Assembly (NCBI GenBank): GCA_900555075.1
Contig: USJO01000004.1
Span: forward strand, 1 to 50,499
DNA from: an uncultured Clostridium sp.
GTDB taxonomy: Bacteria > Bacillota > Clostridia > TANB77 > CAG-508
Length of the DNA: 50,499 bases
Reading direction: 5' to 3'
In this document: positions 33,871-43,350 of the stretch, piece after piece
Layout: the number at the start of each line of letters is the position of its first letter
Position numbering within the stretch: the first letter of the stretch is position 1
The notes under the pieces: generated by a model
Databases searched by the model: none
Told to the model about the DNA's origin: nothing
The model's input: the letters and a program-made list of their open reading frames with translations, nothing else
Program-made: the position numbers and the translations under genes

Positions 33871-34191
33871 AAAACTCACCCTCTTTTTTATATTTTTTGA
33901 AAAAGAGGGCCTTTTTATTCATTTTTATTTTATTTTTATAAAGATAAAATTTCTGCAAAACAGTTTATGCTATTTATTGCTTCTTCAATTTGGTTACAGT
34001 TTTCTCCAACTTCAATATTATTATTAAACTACTAATAGAATATTTCATGATTTTATTTTTCACTATTTTTATTATCTCATTTTTTATTATAATTTATTTC
34101 TTTATATTTTTCAATTTTTGTCAATATATTTATATTACACAAGAAAATTGTAATATTAATGTAGTGTTTTTGTAACATTGCAATCTATTTT
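33871..34191. other. Intergenic region between recG and gpr
   Basis: About 320 very AT-rich bases. The inverted repeat CCCTCTTTTT (33879-33888) with AAAAAGAGGG (33900-33909) covers the gpr ribosome binding site on the minus strand. A 26-codon stretch without stop on the minus strand near 33950-34030 lacks a start and was not called a gene. No promoter could be assigned with confidence. Confidence 0.4.
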
Positions 34192-36238
34192 TTATATTTC
34201 TATTTTTTCACTAAATTTAAATTGTATTTGTTTTTTTAATTTTTCATTTTCTTTATTTTCCAAAGTTGGATCATCTTGCATTATTTTAATTGCTAAACTT
34301 TGTACTGATTTTAGCATTTCAATATCTTGGAATAGGTTTGCTATTTTAAATTCTGGAAGTCCGGTGTTGTTTGGTTCCAAAAAATTCTCCAGAGCCTCTA
34401 AGTTCTAAGTCTTTTTCTGATATTTTAAAACCATCATTTGTTTCCACCATAATTTTCATTCTCTCACGTGTGTTTTCCCCATTTCCTTTATATTTTAATA
34501 TGCAATATGATTTATATTTTCCACGACCTACTCTTCCTCTTAATTGATGTAGTGTTGCAAGTCCAAAGCGTTCAGCATTTTCTATTACCATTATTGTAGC
34601 ATTTGGTACATCTACACCAACTTCTATTACTGTTGTTGATATTAAGATATCTATTTTACCATTTTTGAAATTTTCCATTATTTCTTCTTTCTCTTTTTTC
34701 TTTAGTTTTCCATGTATATATTCTACTTTATATTCTTTAAAAGTTTCATTTTTATACTTGTCTGCAATTTCTAAAACAGCCTTTGCATTAATTTCTTCTG
34801 ATTCCTCTACTAATGGGCATACAATATAGCATTGTCGACCTTCCTTTATTTGCTCTTTTATAAAGTTATTTACTCTTTCTTCTTTTGAAGGTGTTACTGC
34901 AAATGTATCAATTTTTTGTCTGTTTGGAGGCAATTCATCAATTATGGATATATCCAAATCGCCATATAAAATTAATGCAAGAGTTCTTGGTATTGGTGTT
35001 GCAGACATAACAAGTACATCTGGATTTTCTCCTTTGCTGTTTATAATTCCTCTTTGCCTTACTCCAAATCTGTGTTGTTCATCTGTTACCACTAGTCCTA
35101 GCTTATTGAATTCAATATTTTCCTGTAACAATGCATGTGTTCCTATTATTACATCAATTTTTCCTGTCTTTAATTCTTCTAGTTTTTTTTCCTTTTCTTT
35201 TTTTGCTGTTCCACTTACTAATAATTCGCATTTAATGCTAAATCTATCTAACATTTTTTTGAAGTTTTGGTAATGTTGATTTGCAAGTATTGCTGTTGGT
35301 ACCATTATGGCTACTTGATATCCTGATTTTACAGCTTTGTATGCTGCTACAATTGCTACTGCTGTTTTTCCGCTTCCAACATCCCCTTGTAGTAATCTAT
35401 TCATTGACTTTATACTTTCCATGTCTTGGTCTATCTCTTGCAATACCCTTATCTGTGCTTTTGTTAATGCAAATGGTAGGCTATCTATAACATCAGACAT
35501 TTTTACTTCTTTATTAAATTGTATTCCTTCTTTGTTTTTATCATAGTTATTTTTAAATGTTAATAAAGCAAGTTGCATTATTAATAGTTCTTCAAAAACT
35601 AGTCTTTTTCTTGCTTTATTATATTTTTCAAAGTTGTCTGGAAAATGAATTTGTCTTGTTGCCTCTTGCTTTCCCATTAGTTCATATTTTTTTATTAAGT
35701 AATCTGGAATTGTTTCTGGCAATTTGTCTACTTCTAATAGTGCATTTTCTATTATTTTTCGTAATGCATTTTGTGAAAGCCCATTTATACTTGGATATAT
35801 TGGGATAATTCTTCCTGTATTTTTATTTGAATTTTCTTCATCAAATATTGGTGTCATCATTTCAATTTGATTTATTCTTCTTTTTACCTTGCCAAAGAAT
35901 TTATAACTTTTTCCTACTACAAATCGTTTTTTTAAAAAAGGAGAATTAAACCATGTAAGTGTGCATGTTGCCGTTTCATCTCTTACAATTAATTTGTAAA
36001 TACTCATATTTTTTCTTATTTTAATTTCTGTCATTTTTGATACACACTTTGCAACTATTAGTGCCTCTTCTCCATCAACTAAGTCTGCTATGTTCTTTTT
36101 TATACCTCTATTTTCGTATCCTCTTGGATAATATGTTATTACATCTTCTAAGGTATATATTCCTAATTTATTTAGTTGCTTTATTCTGTTTGGTCCTACA
36201 CCTTTTATGTATTTTGCATCTTTTAATAAATCTAACAT
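34192..36238 (-). CDS. recG: ATP-dependent DNA helicase RecG, +1 shift at CGG
   Basis: RecG remodels stalled replication forks and Holliday junctions. An N-terminal wedge (OB) domain is followed by helicase motif I GDVGSGKTAVA, the motif II block VVTDEQHRFGVRQRG, MSATPIPRTLAL and the C-terminal half IEVGVDVPNATIMV, HQLRGRVGRG. At DLELRGSGEFFGTKQH the frame reaches CAC CGG A (34361-34363); reading CAC GGA continues GLPEFKIANLFQDIEML, the expected C-terminus. The corrected length is 681 residues, standard for RecG. Without the shift the last ~55 residues are lost, five codons after CGG. It starts 13 bases after recD2. Confidence 0.94.
34361..34363 (-). other. In-frame CGG, +1 frameshift site in recG
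   Basis: Context CAC CGG ACT. The shift to GGA restores GTKQHGLPEFKIA (Gly626), the RecG signature region. Confidence 0.88.
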
Positions 36239-36250
36239 ACATCTACCCCT

Positions 36251-38500
36251 TTATTTTAATAGCTGTCTTAGCTTATGCTCTAGTCCTGTATTACGTTTCT
36301 TCGTTTCTGTATTTTGTATCATATGTTCAACTGTTGCTTTTGTTCCAAGTATTATTAGTAATTTTTTTGCTCTTGTGATACCTGTATATAGTAAGTTCCT
36401 TGTTAATAACATTGGTGCTGCTGGTGGTAAGCACATTATTACTACATCAAATTCGCTCCCTTGTGATTTGTGTATTGTTATTGAATAGCTGTGTTCTAAT
36501 TGTTCCAAATCACTATATTCATACCATGCCACTTTTTCATCATCAAATTGTACTTCTACCTGTTTTGAATAATCATCAATGTTTTTGACTATCCCTAGCT
36601 CTCCATTAAATATCCCTGTTCCATTTTCTTTATTATTTCTTTCCCAGTAGATATCATAGTTATTTTTTACTTGCATAACCCTATCTCCTACTAGAAAAAC
36701 TCTATCTCCTTGCTTTCTATGTTTAATATTTTCTAAGTCTTCTTGTGTATCCATATTTTTGCCATTTAGTGTTGGGTTTAGAGCATTTTGTAATTCTTTA
36801 TTTAATTCTTTTGTTCCTAACTTTCCTTTTTTTGTTGGTGTTAGAACTTGTATGTCTTTGAAAAAATCATAATCGCCATATTTCTTAAGCCTACCTGAAC
36901 ACAAGGATATAACATCTTCTAGCATTTTATTCGTTGAAGTTTCATTTACATAGAAAAAATCTTGAAGTTTTCCCTTCTGCTCTTCTTTAGATAATAAAAG
37001 AAAGTTTTCTCCTTTATTTACTTTGTGTGCATTTGTTATTATTTGACTTTGTGCAGCTTGTCTAAATATTTCATTTAATTCTATTGTTTCAATCATTTCT
37101 GAATTTATAATATCTTTTAAAATATTTCCTGGACCAACTGATGGTAATTGGTTTATATCTCCTACCAAGATTAGTTTTGTACCTATATATAGCCCTCTTA
37201 ATATATAATTCATTAAAAAAACATCTACCATAGACATTTCATCTACTATTATTACATCACAATCAATTGGATCTATATAATAATCTACTCTTTCAATTCC
37301 AAGTGTTTCCTCCATTTTTCCTAGAGCTAAGAGTCTATGTATTGTTGTTGCCTCCTCTCCTGTTGCTTCACTCATTCTCTTTGCTGCTCTACCAGTTGGA
37401 GCACATAATACAACCTTTTTTCCTTCTCTTTTATACAATTCAATTATAAATTTTATTATAGTTGTTTTACCTGTACCTGGCCCACCTGTGATTATGCAAA
37501 CATTATTATCATTCACAGCTTTTATTGCCTCTTCTTGTTTTTTAGATAATACTATATCAGATTTCTTTTCTTCTTCTTTAAATTTTTTATCAAAATCTTT
37601 TATTTTCTTTACATTCTTGGAATTTTTCAAAATTGATAGTTTTTCTGCTATATTCTTTTCACAAACAAAAAGGCTTTTTAGATATATCCATTCAATATCT
37701 TCTATATTTTCTATATCTATCTTTTCTCTGGCTTTTAGATTAATTATACAGTTTTCAATATGCTTTTGTTCTACATTTAATAAGTTCGCTACAAAGGTTA
37801 TCAAATTTTGTTTTTCTACACAAGTATTTCCATTGTTTGTTGCTATTGCTAGACTATATGTAATTGCACTCTCTATCCTTTTTGCATCATCTATTGCTAG
37901 GCCTAAATCTAAAGCCATTTTATCAATTTTTTTAAAATCTACTCCATATGTTATATCTAATAACATATATGGATTTGCCTCAATTTGGGTTATTGCATCC
38001 TTTCCAAAAGTTTCATACACCTTTTTGCTGTTGTTGGCTGATATTCCAAACTTTTCTAAAAATCCTACAATTTCCCATAAATCCCATTTTTCAGTAAATT
38101 CCTCAGATATTTTTACTGCTTTTGCAGCATTTATACCTTTCACTTTTGCAAGCTTATCTGGTTCAAATCTTAAAACTTGTAAAGTTTCTTCTCCAAATTT
38201 TTCTATTATTTTTTTTGCTGTTGCAGGACCTACTCCACTAATTATTCCACCTGCGAGATACCTTTCTAATGCTTCTAGGGTTTCTGGCATTATTTTTTCA
38301 AAAGTATCTATTTTAAATTGCCTCCCATATTCTGGATGTGTTACAAATTTTCCTGTTAGTTTTAAAGTGTCCCCATTATTAATAAATGGCAGATAACCTG
38401 TTATAACTGTGTTCTCTTCTGCTGTGTTGAATTCTGCCACCATATATCCATTTATTTCATTTTCATAAATTATGTCTGTTATTTGTCCTTTTATTTCCAA
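36251..38500 (-). CDS. recD2: RecD2-type ATP-dependent helicase
   Basis: The 749-residue protein is a stand-alone 5'-3' SF1B helicase. It has an N-terminal OB-like and helix-hairpin-helix part (residues ~1-180, GGIISGVGPATAKKIIEKFG), Walker A ITGGPGTGKTTII, motif II VIIVDEMSMVD, then VGDINQLPSVGPGNIL and the final SYSITIHKSQGSEFDVVIM with the UvrD-like end. It probably helps repair or mismatch tolerance; the RecBC partners are absent. It lies between sua5 and recG in one co-oriented run. Confidence 0.94.
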   Translation of the reverse strand: MEIKGQITDIIYENEINGYMVAEFNTAEENTVITGYLPFINNGDTLKLTGKFVTHPEYGRQFKIDTFEKIMPETLEALERYLAGGIISGVGPATAKKIIEKFGEETLQVLRFEPDKLAKVKGINAAKAVKISEEFTEKWDLWEIVGFLEKFGISANNSKKVYETFGKDAITQIEANPYMLLDITYGVDFKKIDKMALDLGLAIDDAKRIESAITYSLAIATNNGNTCVEKQNLITFVANLLNVEQKHIENCIINLKAREKIDIENIEDIEWIYLKSLFVCEKNIAEKLSILKNSKNVKKIKDFDKKFKEEEKKSDIVLSKKQEEAIKAVNDNNVCIITGGPGTGKTTIIKFIIELYKREGKKVVLCAPTGRAAKRMSEATGEEATTIHRLLALGKMEETLGIERVDYYIDPIDCDVIIVDEMSMVDVFLMNYILRGLYIGTKLILVGDINQLPSVGPGNILKDIINSEMIETIELNEIFRQAAQSQIITNAHKVNKGENFLLLSKEEQKGKLQDFFYVNETSTNKMLEDVISLCSGRLKKYGDYDFFKDIQVLTPTKKGKLGTKELNKELQNALNPTLNGKNMDTQEDLENIKHRKQGDRVFLVGDRVMQVKNNYDIYWERNNKENGTGIFNGELGIVKNIDDYSKQVEVQFDDEKVAWYEYSDLEQLEHSYSITIHKSQGSEFDVVIMCLPPAAPMLLTRNLLYTGITRAKKLLIILGTKATVEHMIQNTETKKRNTGLEHKLRQLLK

Positions 38501-38543
38501 ATTTACTCCCCTTTTTGCTTTAGGATATTTTTATTTATTTTGA

Positions 38544-39576
38544 TTATGTATCTATAAATTCATGTGCACAGGCACGTATTAATCTGTTCATTATAGCTAG
38601 TCCTAGGCCTTTTTTTTCTACACCTTCAATTAATATTAATTCTGCATTATATTTATCTGCTTTTCTTAAAACAGCAAATATATTGTGGCTTATTTCTTCT
38701 AATGTATCTCCCATACTCAATTTGTTTTGTGCATTGTATTTATTTAAATTTTTTGTTTTGCATAATATTACTACGTTTTTGTTTTGAGCAAGTTCTTTTA
38801 TTTTTTCTATCATTTTATCATTTTCTTTGCTATATACTAAAATGCTTTTTGTTGTTGGAGCATAATGTTTATATTTTATCCCTGGTGACATTACTTTCTC
38901 TCCCTCTTTATATTCACCGTAATATTTGCTTTTCAATATATACTGGTATTCCCAATTCTTCTATATCTTCTGGTGTTATTTTTCCTGGTCTTAATATATG
39001 TACTACATTATCTACTACTCTTATTACTGTGGATTCTACTCCAATATCTACCTTTCCATTATCAATTATATATTCTACTTTACCATCTAGTTCCTCTATT
39101 ATATCTTCTATTTGTGTGCCACTTGGTTTTCCTGATATATTTGCACTTGGTGCTGCTATTGGACAATTTGAGTATTCTATTAATTTGTGTGCAATTTCAT
39201 TGCTTGGCATTCTTACTGCAACAGTATCTAGTCCTCCTGTTATAATATCTGGTACAATTGGTTTCTTGTTAAATACTATTGTTAATGGACCTGGCCAGAA
39301 ATTTTTTATTAACTTTCTTTCAATCTCTCCAACCTCAAGAACTAAATCATCTAGCATCTTTATATCAGAAATGTGAGCTATTAGTGGATTATCACTTGCT
39401 CTTCCTTTTGCTATGTATATGTTTCTTACTGCTTCTTCATCAATAGCATTTGCGCCTATTCCATATACTGTTTCAGTTGGAAATATAACAAGTTTTCCTT
39501 CCCTTATAGCTTCTGCTGGAGCTTTTAGTTCTTCATAATTTTTGTTTTGTTTAAAATTTATATATTTTGATTTCAT
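38544..39576 (-). CDS. sua5: Threonylcarbamoyl-AMP synthase Sua5, +1 shift at CGG
   Basis: Sua5 makes threonylcarbamoyl-AMP for the t6A modification of ANN-decoding tRNAs. Residues 1-215 are the YrdC catalytic domain (GKLVIFPTETVYGIGANAID, then KGRASDNPLIAHI, then PSANISGKPSGTQ). At TTA CGG T (38917-38919) skipping C reads TTA GGT and continues GEYKEGEKVMSPGIKYKHYA, the linker and C-terminal Sua5 domain. The corrected protein has 343 residues, like B. subtilis YwlC. Without the shift the next codon is TGA and the product is an intact YrdC/TsaC domain, so both forms could be useful. It is downstream of a radical SAM gene. Confidence 0.93.
38917..38919 (-). other. In-frame CGG, +1 frameshift site in sua5
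   Basis: Context TTA CGG TGA. The shift to GGT gives Gly220 and the linker to the Sua5 domain; without it a stop follows at once, after the complete YrdC domain. Confidence 0.86.
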
Positions 39577-39594
39577 TTTCTATTTCCTTCTTGA

Positions 39595-40650
39595 TTAATC
39601 ATCTAAAAATTCTTTATATGTTTTCACTATGTTTAAATTGAATTTTCCTGGTCTAATGCTAAACTCTTGCTTTATTTTAACATCAACTTCATAAAGTTCT
39701 TTAAACTTTTGTATATTTTCTTTTTTATGCCCAATTATATTATTTACATCATTTGGATTTACTTCTATTTCAACTTCTGCAACCTTTGTATTTACCTTCT
39801 TTATTGCTGATAAAATTTTATCATACCAAATGCTATCTTCTACAAGTTGTCCGAAAGCTTCATGATATGGTCCTGCAACAACTTCACTATTTATATTTCC
39901 CGGGTTTGATATTATGTCTGTATTTTGCAAGCCCATTCTTATTACATTTATTTTCTTTTTATCAAAGAAATAATATAACTCTTTGCATCTTTCTACTGCC
40001 TGTTCTAAAGTAATTGGAACATATTCGCCTTTTGCAAATTCTTTTTCAAGTTCTGTATGTTTTATTATCAATACCGGATATAATCTTACTATTTTTGGTT
40101 TCAATTTTGCTAAGTCTTTGGCTGTATTTAATTCGTCTAACCATGTGCTTTCTGGAAGTCCTATCATCATTTGATGTCCTAGTGTAAATCCATATCTTCT
40201 TATAAGTTTTGATGCTCGTTTTACATCCTCAAAAGTATGCCCTCTCTTAGCCTTTTGTAGTATATAATCATTTGTAGATTGAACTCCTAGTTCTATTGTT
40301 TTTACTCCATATTTTTTTAGTAGTTTTAATTCATCTTTATTTATATAATCTGGTCTTGTTGATACTCTTATTCCATCTACCTTTTTTTTCTGCACATATT
40401 TATATGCAACTTTTAGCAATCTTTCTTGTAGTTCAATATCTATGCCTGTAAAACTTCCTCCAAAGAAGGCAATTTCTGTATATAGTTTTTCTTCTTTAAA
40501 GCTATGTAAAAATTCTTGTATTGTTTTTTCTACCTCTTCTTCTGTTATTTGTTTCATCTGTCCACTTATACTTTTTTGATTGCAAAATATACAGTCATTT
40601 GGGCACCCTAAGTGTGGTATAAATACGGGTATTACGTATTGTCTTGACAT
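39595..40650 (-). CDS. Radical SAM protein, Elp3-like
   Basis: A 351-residue radical SAM enzyme. The 4Fe-4S motif is CPNDCIFC near residue 16 (CxxxCxxC), followed by IAFFGGSFTGID, STRPDYINKDELKLL, TIELGVQSTNDYIL and the loop LGHQMMIGLPES. This is the Elp3/MiaB-superfamily pattern of the radical SAM genes found next to rnc in many Clostridia. The C-terminal HAT domain of Elp3 is missing. The substrate is unknown. It starts 47 bases downstream of rnc. Confidence 0.88.
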   Translation of the reverse strand: MSRQYVIPVFIPHLGCPNDCIFCNQKSISGQMKQITEEEVEKTIQEFLHSFKEEKLYTEIAFFGGSFTGIDIELQERLLKVAYKYVQKKKVDGIRVSTRPDYINKDELKLLKKYGVKTIELGVQSTNDYILQKAKRGHTFEDVKRASKLIRRYGFTLGHQMMIGLPESTWLDELNTAKDLAKLKPKIVRLYPVLIIKHTELEKEFAKGEYVPITLEQAVERCKELYYFFDKKKINVIRMGLQNTDIISNPGNINSEVVAGPYHEAFGQLVEDSIWYDKILSAIKKVNTKVAEVEIEVNPNDVNNIIGHKKENIQKFKELYEVDVKIKQEFSIRPGKFNLNIVKTYKEFLDD

Positions 40651-40697
40651 TTCTTACCTCCATTTTATATAAGTTTTTTTGAATTTTGGTACAAATT

Positions 40698-41369
40698 CTA
40701 CTTTCTTTGCAAAGCAACACGTGCAGCATCCATCTCTGCTTGTTTTTTTGTACTTCCTGTTCCTGTTGCTAGATATTTTTTGTTGCATCTTACTTCTGCT
40801 ACGAATCTTTTATTGTGGTCTGGTCCTTCTTCTTTTATTATTATATATTCTATTTCAACACTTCCATGTTTTTGTAGTTCTTCTTGCAAAACTGTTTTAT
40901 AATCTTTTTGTCCTACATTTTTACTTGCTTGTTTTATTGGTTCTTTTAAGTTTTCAATTATAAATCTTTTTGCTACCTCTAGCCCACCATCTATGAAAAG
41001 TGCTGCTATAACTGCCTCTACACTATCTGCAAGTATTGCAGTTTTTTTGCTTCCTCCACTTAATTTTTCGCTTTTTCCTAAATATAATAATTCGTCAAAA
41101 TGATATTCTAATGCTATTTGGTGTAAACTTTCTTCACATACTACTGTTGCTCTTACTTTTGTCATTTCACCTTCTTTTAGATTTTTGTGATTTTTATACA
41201 AATAATCGCTTACTGTGAATTCTAAAATAGCATCCCCCAAAAATTCTAGTTTCTCGTTGCTCTCTGTTTTTCTTTCATTTGCATATGAGGTATGTGTAAA
41301 TGCTGTTTTTAGTAGTTGGATATTTGAAAAGTTATAATTAATTTCTTTTTCAAAAGCTTTTAATTCCAT
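40698..41369 (-). CDS. rnc: Ribonuclease III
   Basis: RNase III cuts double-stranded RNA in rRNA and mRNA processing. The 223-residue protein has the nuclease domain with NEKLEFLGDAILEFTVSDYL (signature with catalytic residues) and LADSVEAVIAALFIDGG, then a double-stranded RNA-binding domain (~155-223) with DYKTVLQEELQKHG and GTGSTKKQAEMDAARVAL. It starts ten bases after the thiamine pyrophosphokinase gene. Standard length and motifs. Confidence 0.97.
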   Translation of the reverse strand: MELKAFEKEINYNFSNIQLLKTAFTHTSYANERKTESNEKLEFLGDAILEFTVSDYLYKNHKNLKEGEMTKVRATVVCEESLHQIALEYHFDELLYLGKSEKLSGGSKKTAILADSVEAVIAALFIDGGLEVAKRFIIENLKEPIKQASKNVGQKDYKTVLQEELQKHGSVEIEYIIIKEEGPDHNKRFVAEVRCNKKYLATGTGSTKKQAEMDAARVALQRK

Positions 41370-41378
41370 TTTTTCTCC

Positions 41379-42021
41379 TTAATCTCTTGATTTTATTAAT
41401 ATTATTATCCCTGTTCTAATTTGAATTTTTGCATAATTTTCTATCTGTTCGTTGCTTACTCCTAAACTAGTTCCTATTTGTAGTGTATAATTTTTTAAAT
41501 GGTATTTCATTCCTGTTATCGTTAATCCTGTTACAGTATCTGTAAAAGGTATTATTGAAATATATTTGTACCTATTATCTTTTTCTATTTTAGTTTCTTT
41601 ATTTAGTAACTCTATTTCATTTTTCTCATTTATAATTTTAGCTTTTATATTTTTGTTGAGTGTTTCTTTTAATATATGAATATTGGCAATAGTATGATCT
41701 ATTCTTGTTCCAATTGCACCTATTATTGTAATATTTTTAGAGCCTTTCTCAATTGCTAAGTTTAATGCTACACTTGTGTCTGTAAAATCCTTTTCTTTAT
41801 TTAATTTTTGTATTTTAGCATCTGTGTTTTTGTATTTTTCTAGTATTTCCTTGTTTATTGAATCAAAGTCTCCTATTATGTAATTTACTTTTATATTTAA
41901 AGTGCTTAGAATGTCTAGTCCTTTATCTACAGCTATTATTATATCATACTTGTTGTTATTTAGGTGCCTTTTTAAAAAATTTTTATTTATTTTACCTCCG
42001 AGTTACAATTAATGTATTCAT
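41379..42021 (-). CDS. thiN: Thiamine pyrophosphokinase, +1 shift at codon 8
   Basis: This gene is invisible to an ordinary frame search, because the ATG-containing frame is only nine codons long. ATG at 42021 (GGAGGG before it) gives MNTLIVT; then CGG (41998-42000) must be read as C+GGA to give GGKINKNFLKRHL. The continuous product of 213 residues has all the family motifs: IIGDFDSI (DFDS at 51-54), KDFTDTSVALNLA (77-89) and GAIGTRIDHTIANI (101-114). It converts thiamine to thiamine pyrophosphate. The first glycine pair is the typical ITGG start of the family. It lies between ackA and rnc in the same direction. Confidence 0.92.
41998..42000 (-). other. In-frame CGG, +1 frameshift site in thiN
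   Basis: Context ACT CGG AGG TAA. The shift to GGA GGT restores VTGGK (Gly8); without it translation ends two codons later. Confidence 0.88.
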
Positions 42022-42041
42022 GTGCCCTCCATATAGTATAG

Positions 42042-42071
42042 AGAGGTTAGATTTTCTAAACTCTAACCTCT
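42042..42071 (-). repeat. Hairpin between ackA and thiN
   Basis: AGAGGTTAGA (42042-42051) and TCTAACCTCT (42062-42071) form a 10-bp stem 20 bases before the thiN start. On the minus strand no U run follows, so it may regulate or process the transcript rather than terminate it. Confidence 0.45.
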
Positions 42072-42083
42072 AATTTTTAATCT

Positions 42084-43283
42084 CTATTTTATAGCATTCA
42101 TTGTCTCTCTTGCTATTTCTAGTTCTTCGTTTGTTGAAATTGCAAGCATTTTTATCTTTGATTCTGGTGTACTTAAATATCCTTCATATACTTCTTCACT
42201 ATTGTGTGAACTGTCAAATACTATTCCTAGTGATTCTAGACCTTCTACACATTTATTTACAACATCAAAGTTGTGTTCTCCAATTCCACCTTCAAATACA
42301 ATTGCGTCTACATGACCTAATACTGCCATATATGCTCCAATATATTTTTTTACTCTATATGCAAACATATCTATTGCAAGTTGTGCTTGTTTGTTGCCTT
42401 CTGCTGCTATGTGTTTTAAATCTCTTACATCTCCTGTTATTTGAGATATTCCAAGTAATCCTGATTTTTTGTTTAAGACTGTCATCATCTCGTCTATTGT
42501 TAAATTTTCTTTTTTCATAACAAATTCAAGTACTGCTGGGTCTAAATCTCCTGACCTTGTTCCCATTACTAGTCCTTCAAGCGGTGTTAATCCCATTGAT
42601 GTATCTACACACTTTCCTCCTTTAATTGCTGCAATACTTGCTCCATTTCCTAAGTGGCATGATATTATATTTATATCTTCTTTTTTCTTTCCAAGTCTTT
42701 TAGCTGCTTCTTCTGCTATGAATTTATGTGAACTTCCATGTGCTCCATATCTTTTTATTGCATATTTTTCATAGTACTCATAAGGAATTGCATAAAGAGC
42801 TGCATATTCTGGAATTGTTGTATGGAATGATGTATCAAATACTAATACTTCTGGTGTACCTGGCATTAATTTCATACATGCATTAATACCTTGTAAATGT
42901 GCTGGATTGTGTAGTGGTGCATATTCTATTGATGTGTTATATTCTTTTAATACTTCGTCTGTTACAACTGTTGTTTTTGTAAAATTTGGACCTCCATGCA
43001 CAATTCTATGTCCTATTGCATCTATTTCGCTTACATCTTTTATTACTCCAATTTCTGGATCAAGTAAATACTTCATTATTAATTCAAAAGCTACTGTGTG
43101 ATTTGGTAGAGCAACATCTTCTTTTATTTTCTTTCCGTCTTTTTTATATTCTATGTATGGGCTTTCTATTGATTTAACCCCAATTCTGTCACACTTTCCT
43201 GAAGCTAAAACATTATTATCCTCCATATTTATCAATTGATATTTTAAAGATGAACTTCCACAGTTAATTACTAAAATTTTCAT
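42084..43283 (-). CDS. ackA: Acetate kinase
   Basis: AckA makes ATP and acetate from acetyl phosphate, the last step of acetogenic fermentation. The 399-residue protein has MKILVINCGSSSLKYQLINM at the N-terminus, GHRIVHGGPNFTK, LAPLHNPAH-type APLHNPAHLQGINA, VFDTSFHTT, RYGAHGSSHKF and HLGNGASIAAIKGGKCVDTS. All motifs and the length are standard. It follows pta at 67 bases on the same strand and is a normal substrate-level phosphorylation pair. Confidence 0.98.
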   Translation of the reverse strand: MKILVINCGSSSLKYQLINMEDNNVLASGKCDRIGVKSIESPYIEYKKDGKKIKEDVALPNHTVAFELIMKYLLDPEIGVIKDVSEIDAIGHRIVHGGPNFTKTTVVTDEVLKEYNTSIEYAPLHNPAHLQGINACMKLMPGTPEVLVFDTSFHTTIPEYAALYAIPYEYYEKYAIKRYGAHGSSHKFIAEEAAKRLGKKKEDINIISCHLGNGASIAAIKGGKCVDTSMGLTPLEGLVMGTRSGDLDPAVLEFVMKKENLTIDEMMTVLNKKSGLLGISQITGDVRDLKHIAAEGNKQAQLAIDMFAYRVKKYIGAYMAVLGHVDAIVFEGGIGEHNFDVVNKCVEGLESLGIVFDSSHNSEEVYEGYLSTPESKIKMLAISTNEELEIARETMNAIK

Positions 43284-43350
43284 TTTAAATCTCTCCTTTT
43301 CCTCTTTTAAAGAGTATTTTGTATATTATACTCTTTCCATAAAATACTTT

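Noticed and set aside
33940..34040. Short minus-strand coding stretch between recG and gpr
   Set aside because: About 26 codons look protein-like, but there is no start codon, no ribosome binding site, and the length is within chance.
3276..42021. Frame breaks as random sequencing or assembly errors
   Set aside because: Errors would not always insert a C, always in the phase that makes an in-frame CGG, and always directly before a glycine codon at a conserved position. Resequencing is still the needed control.
3276..42021. CGG reassigned to another amino acid (for example Trp or Gln)
   Set aside because: Reassignment would keep the frame. Here the frame changes at every CGG, so simple reassignment does not fit.
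3276..42021. Classical slippery-site frameshifting as in prfB
   Set aside because: The codons before CGG are all different, several could not re-pair after a +1 slip (for example TTA or CAC), and no stop codon or upstream SD-like element is common to the sites.
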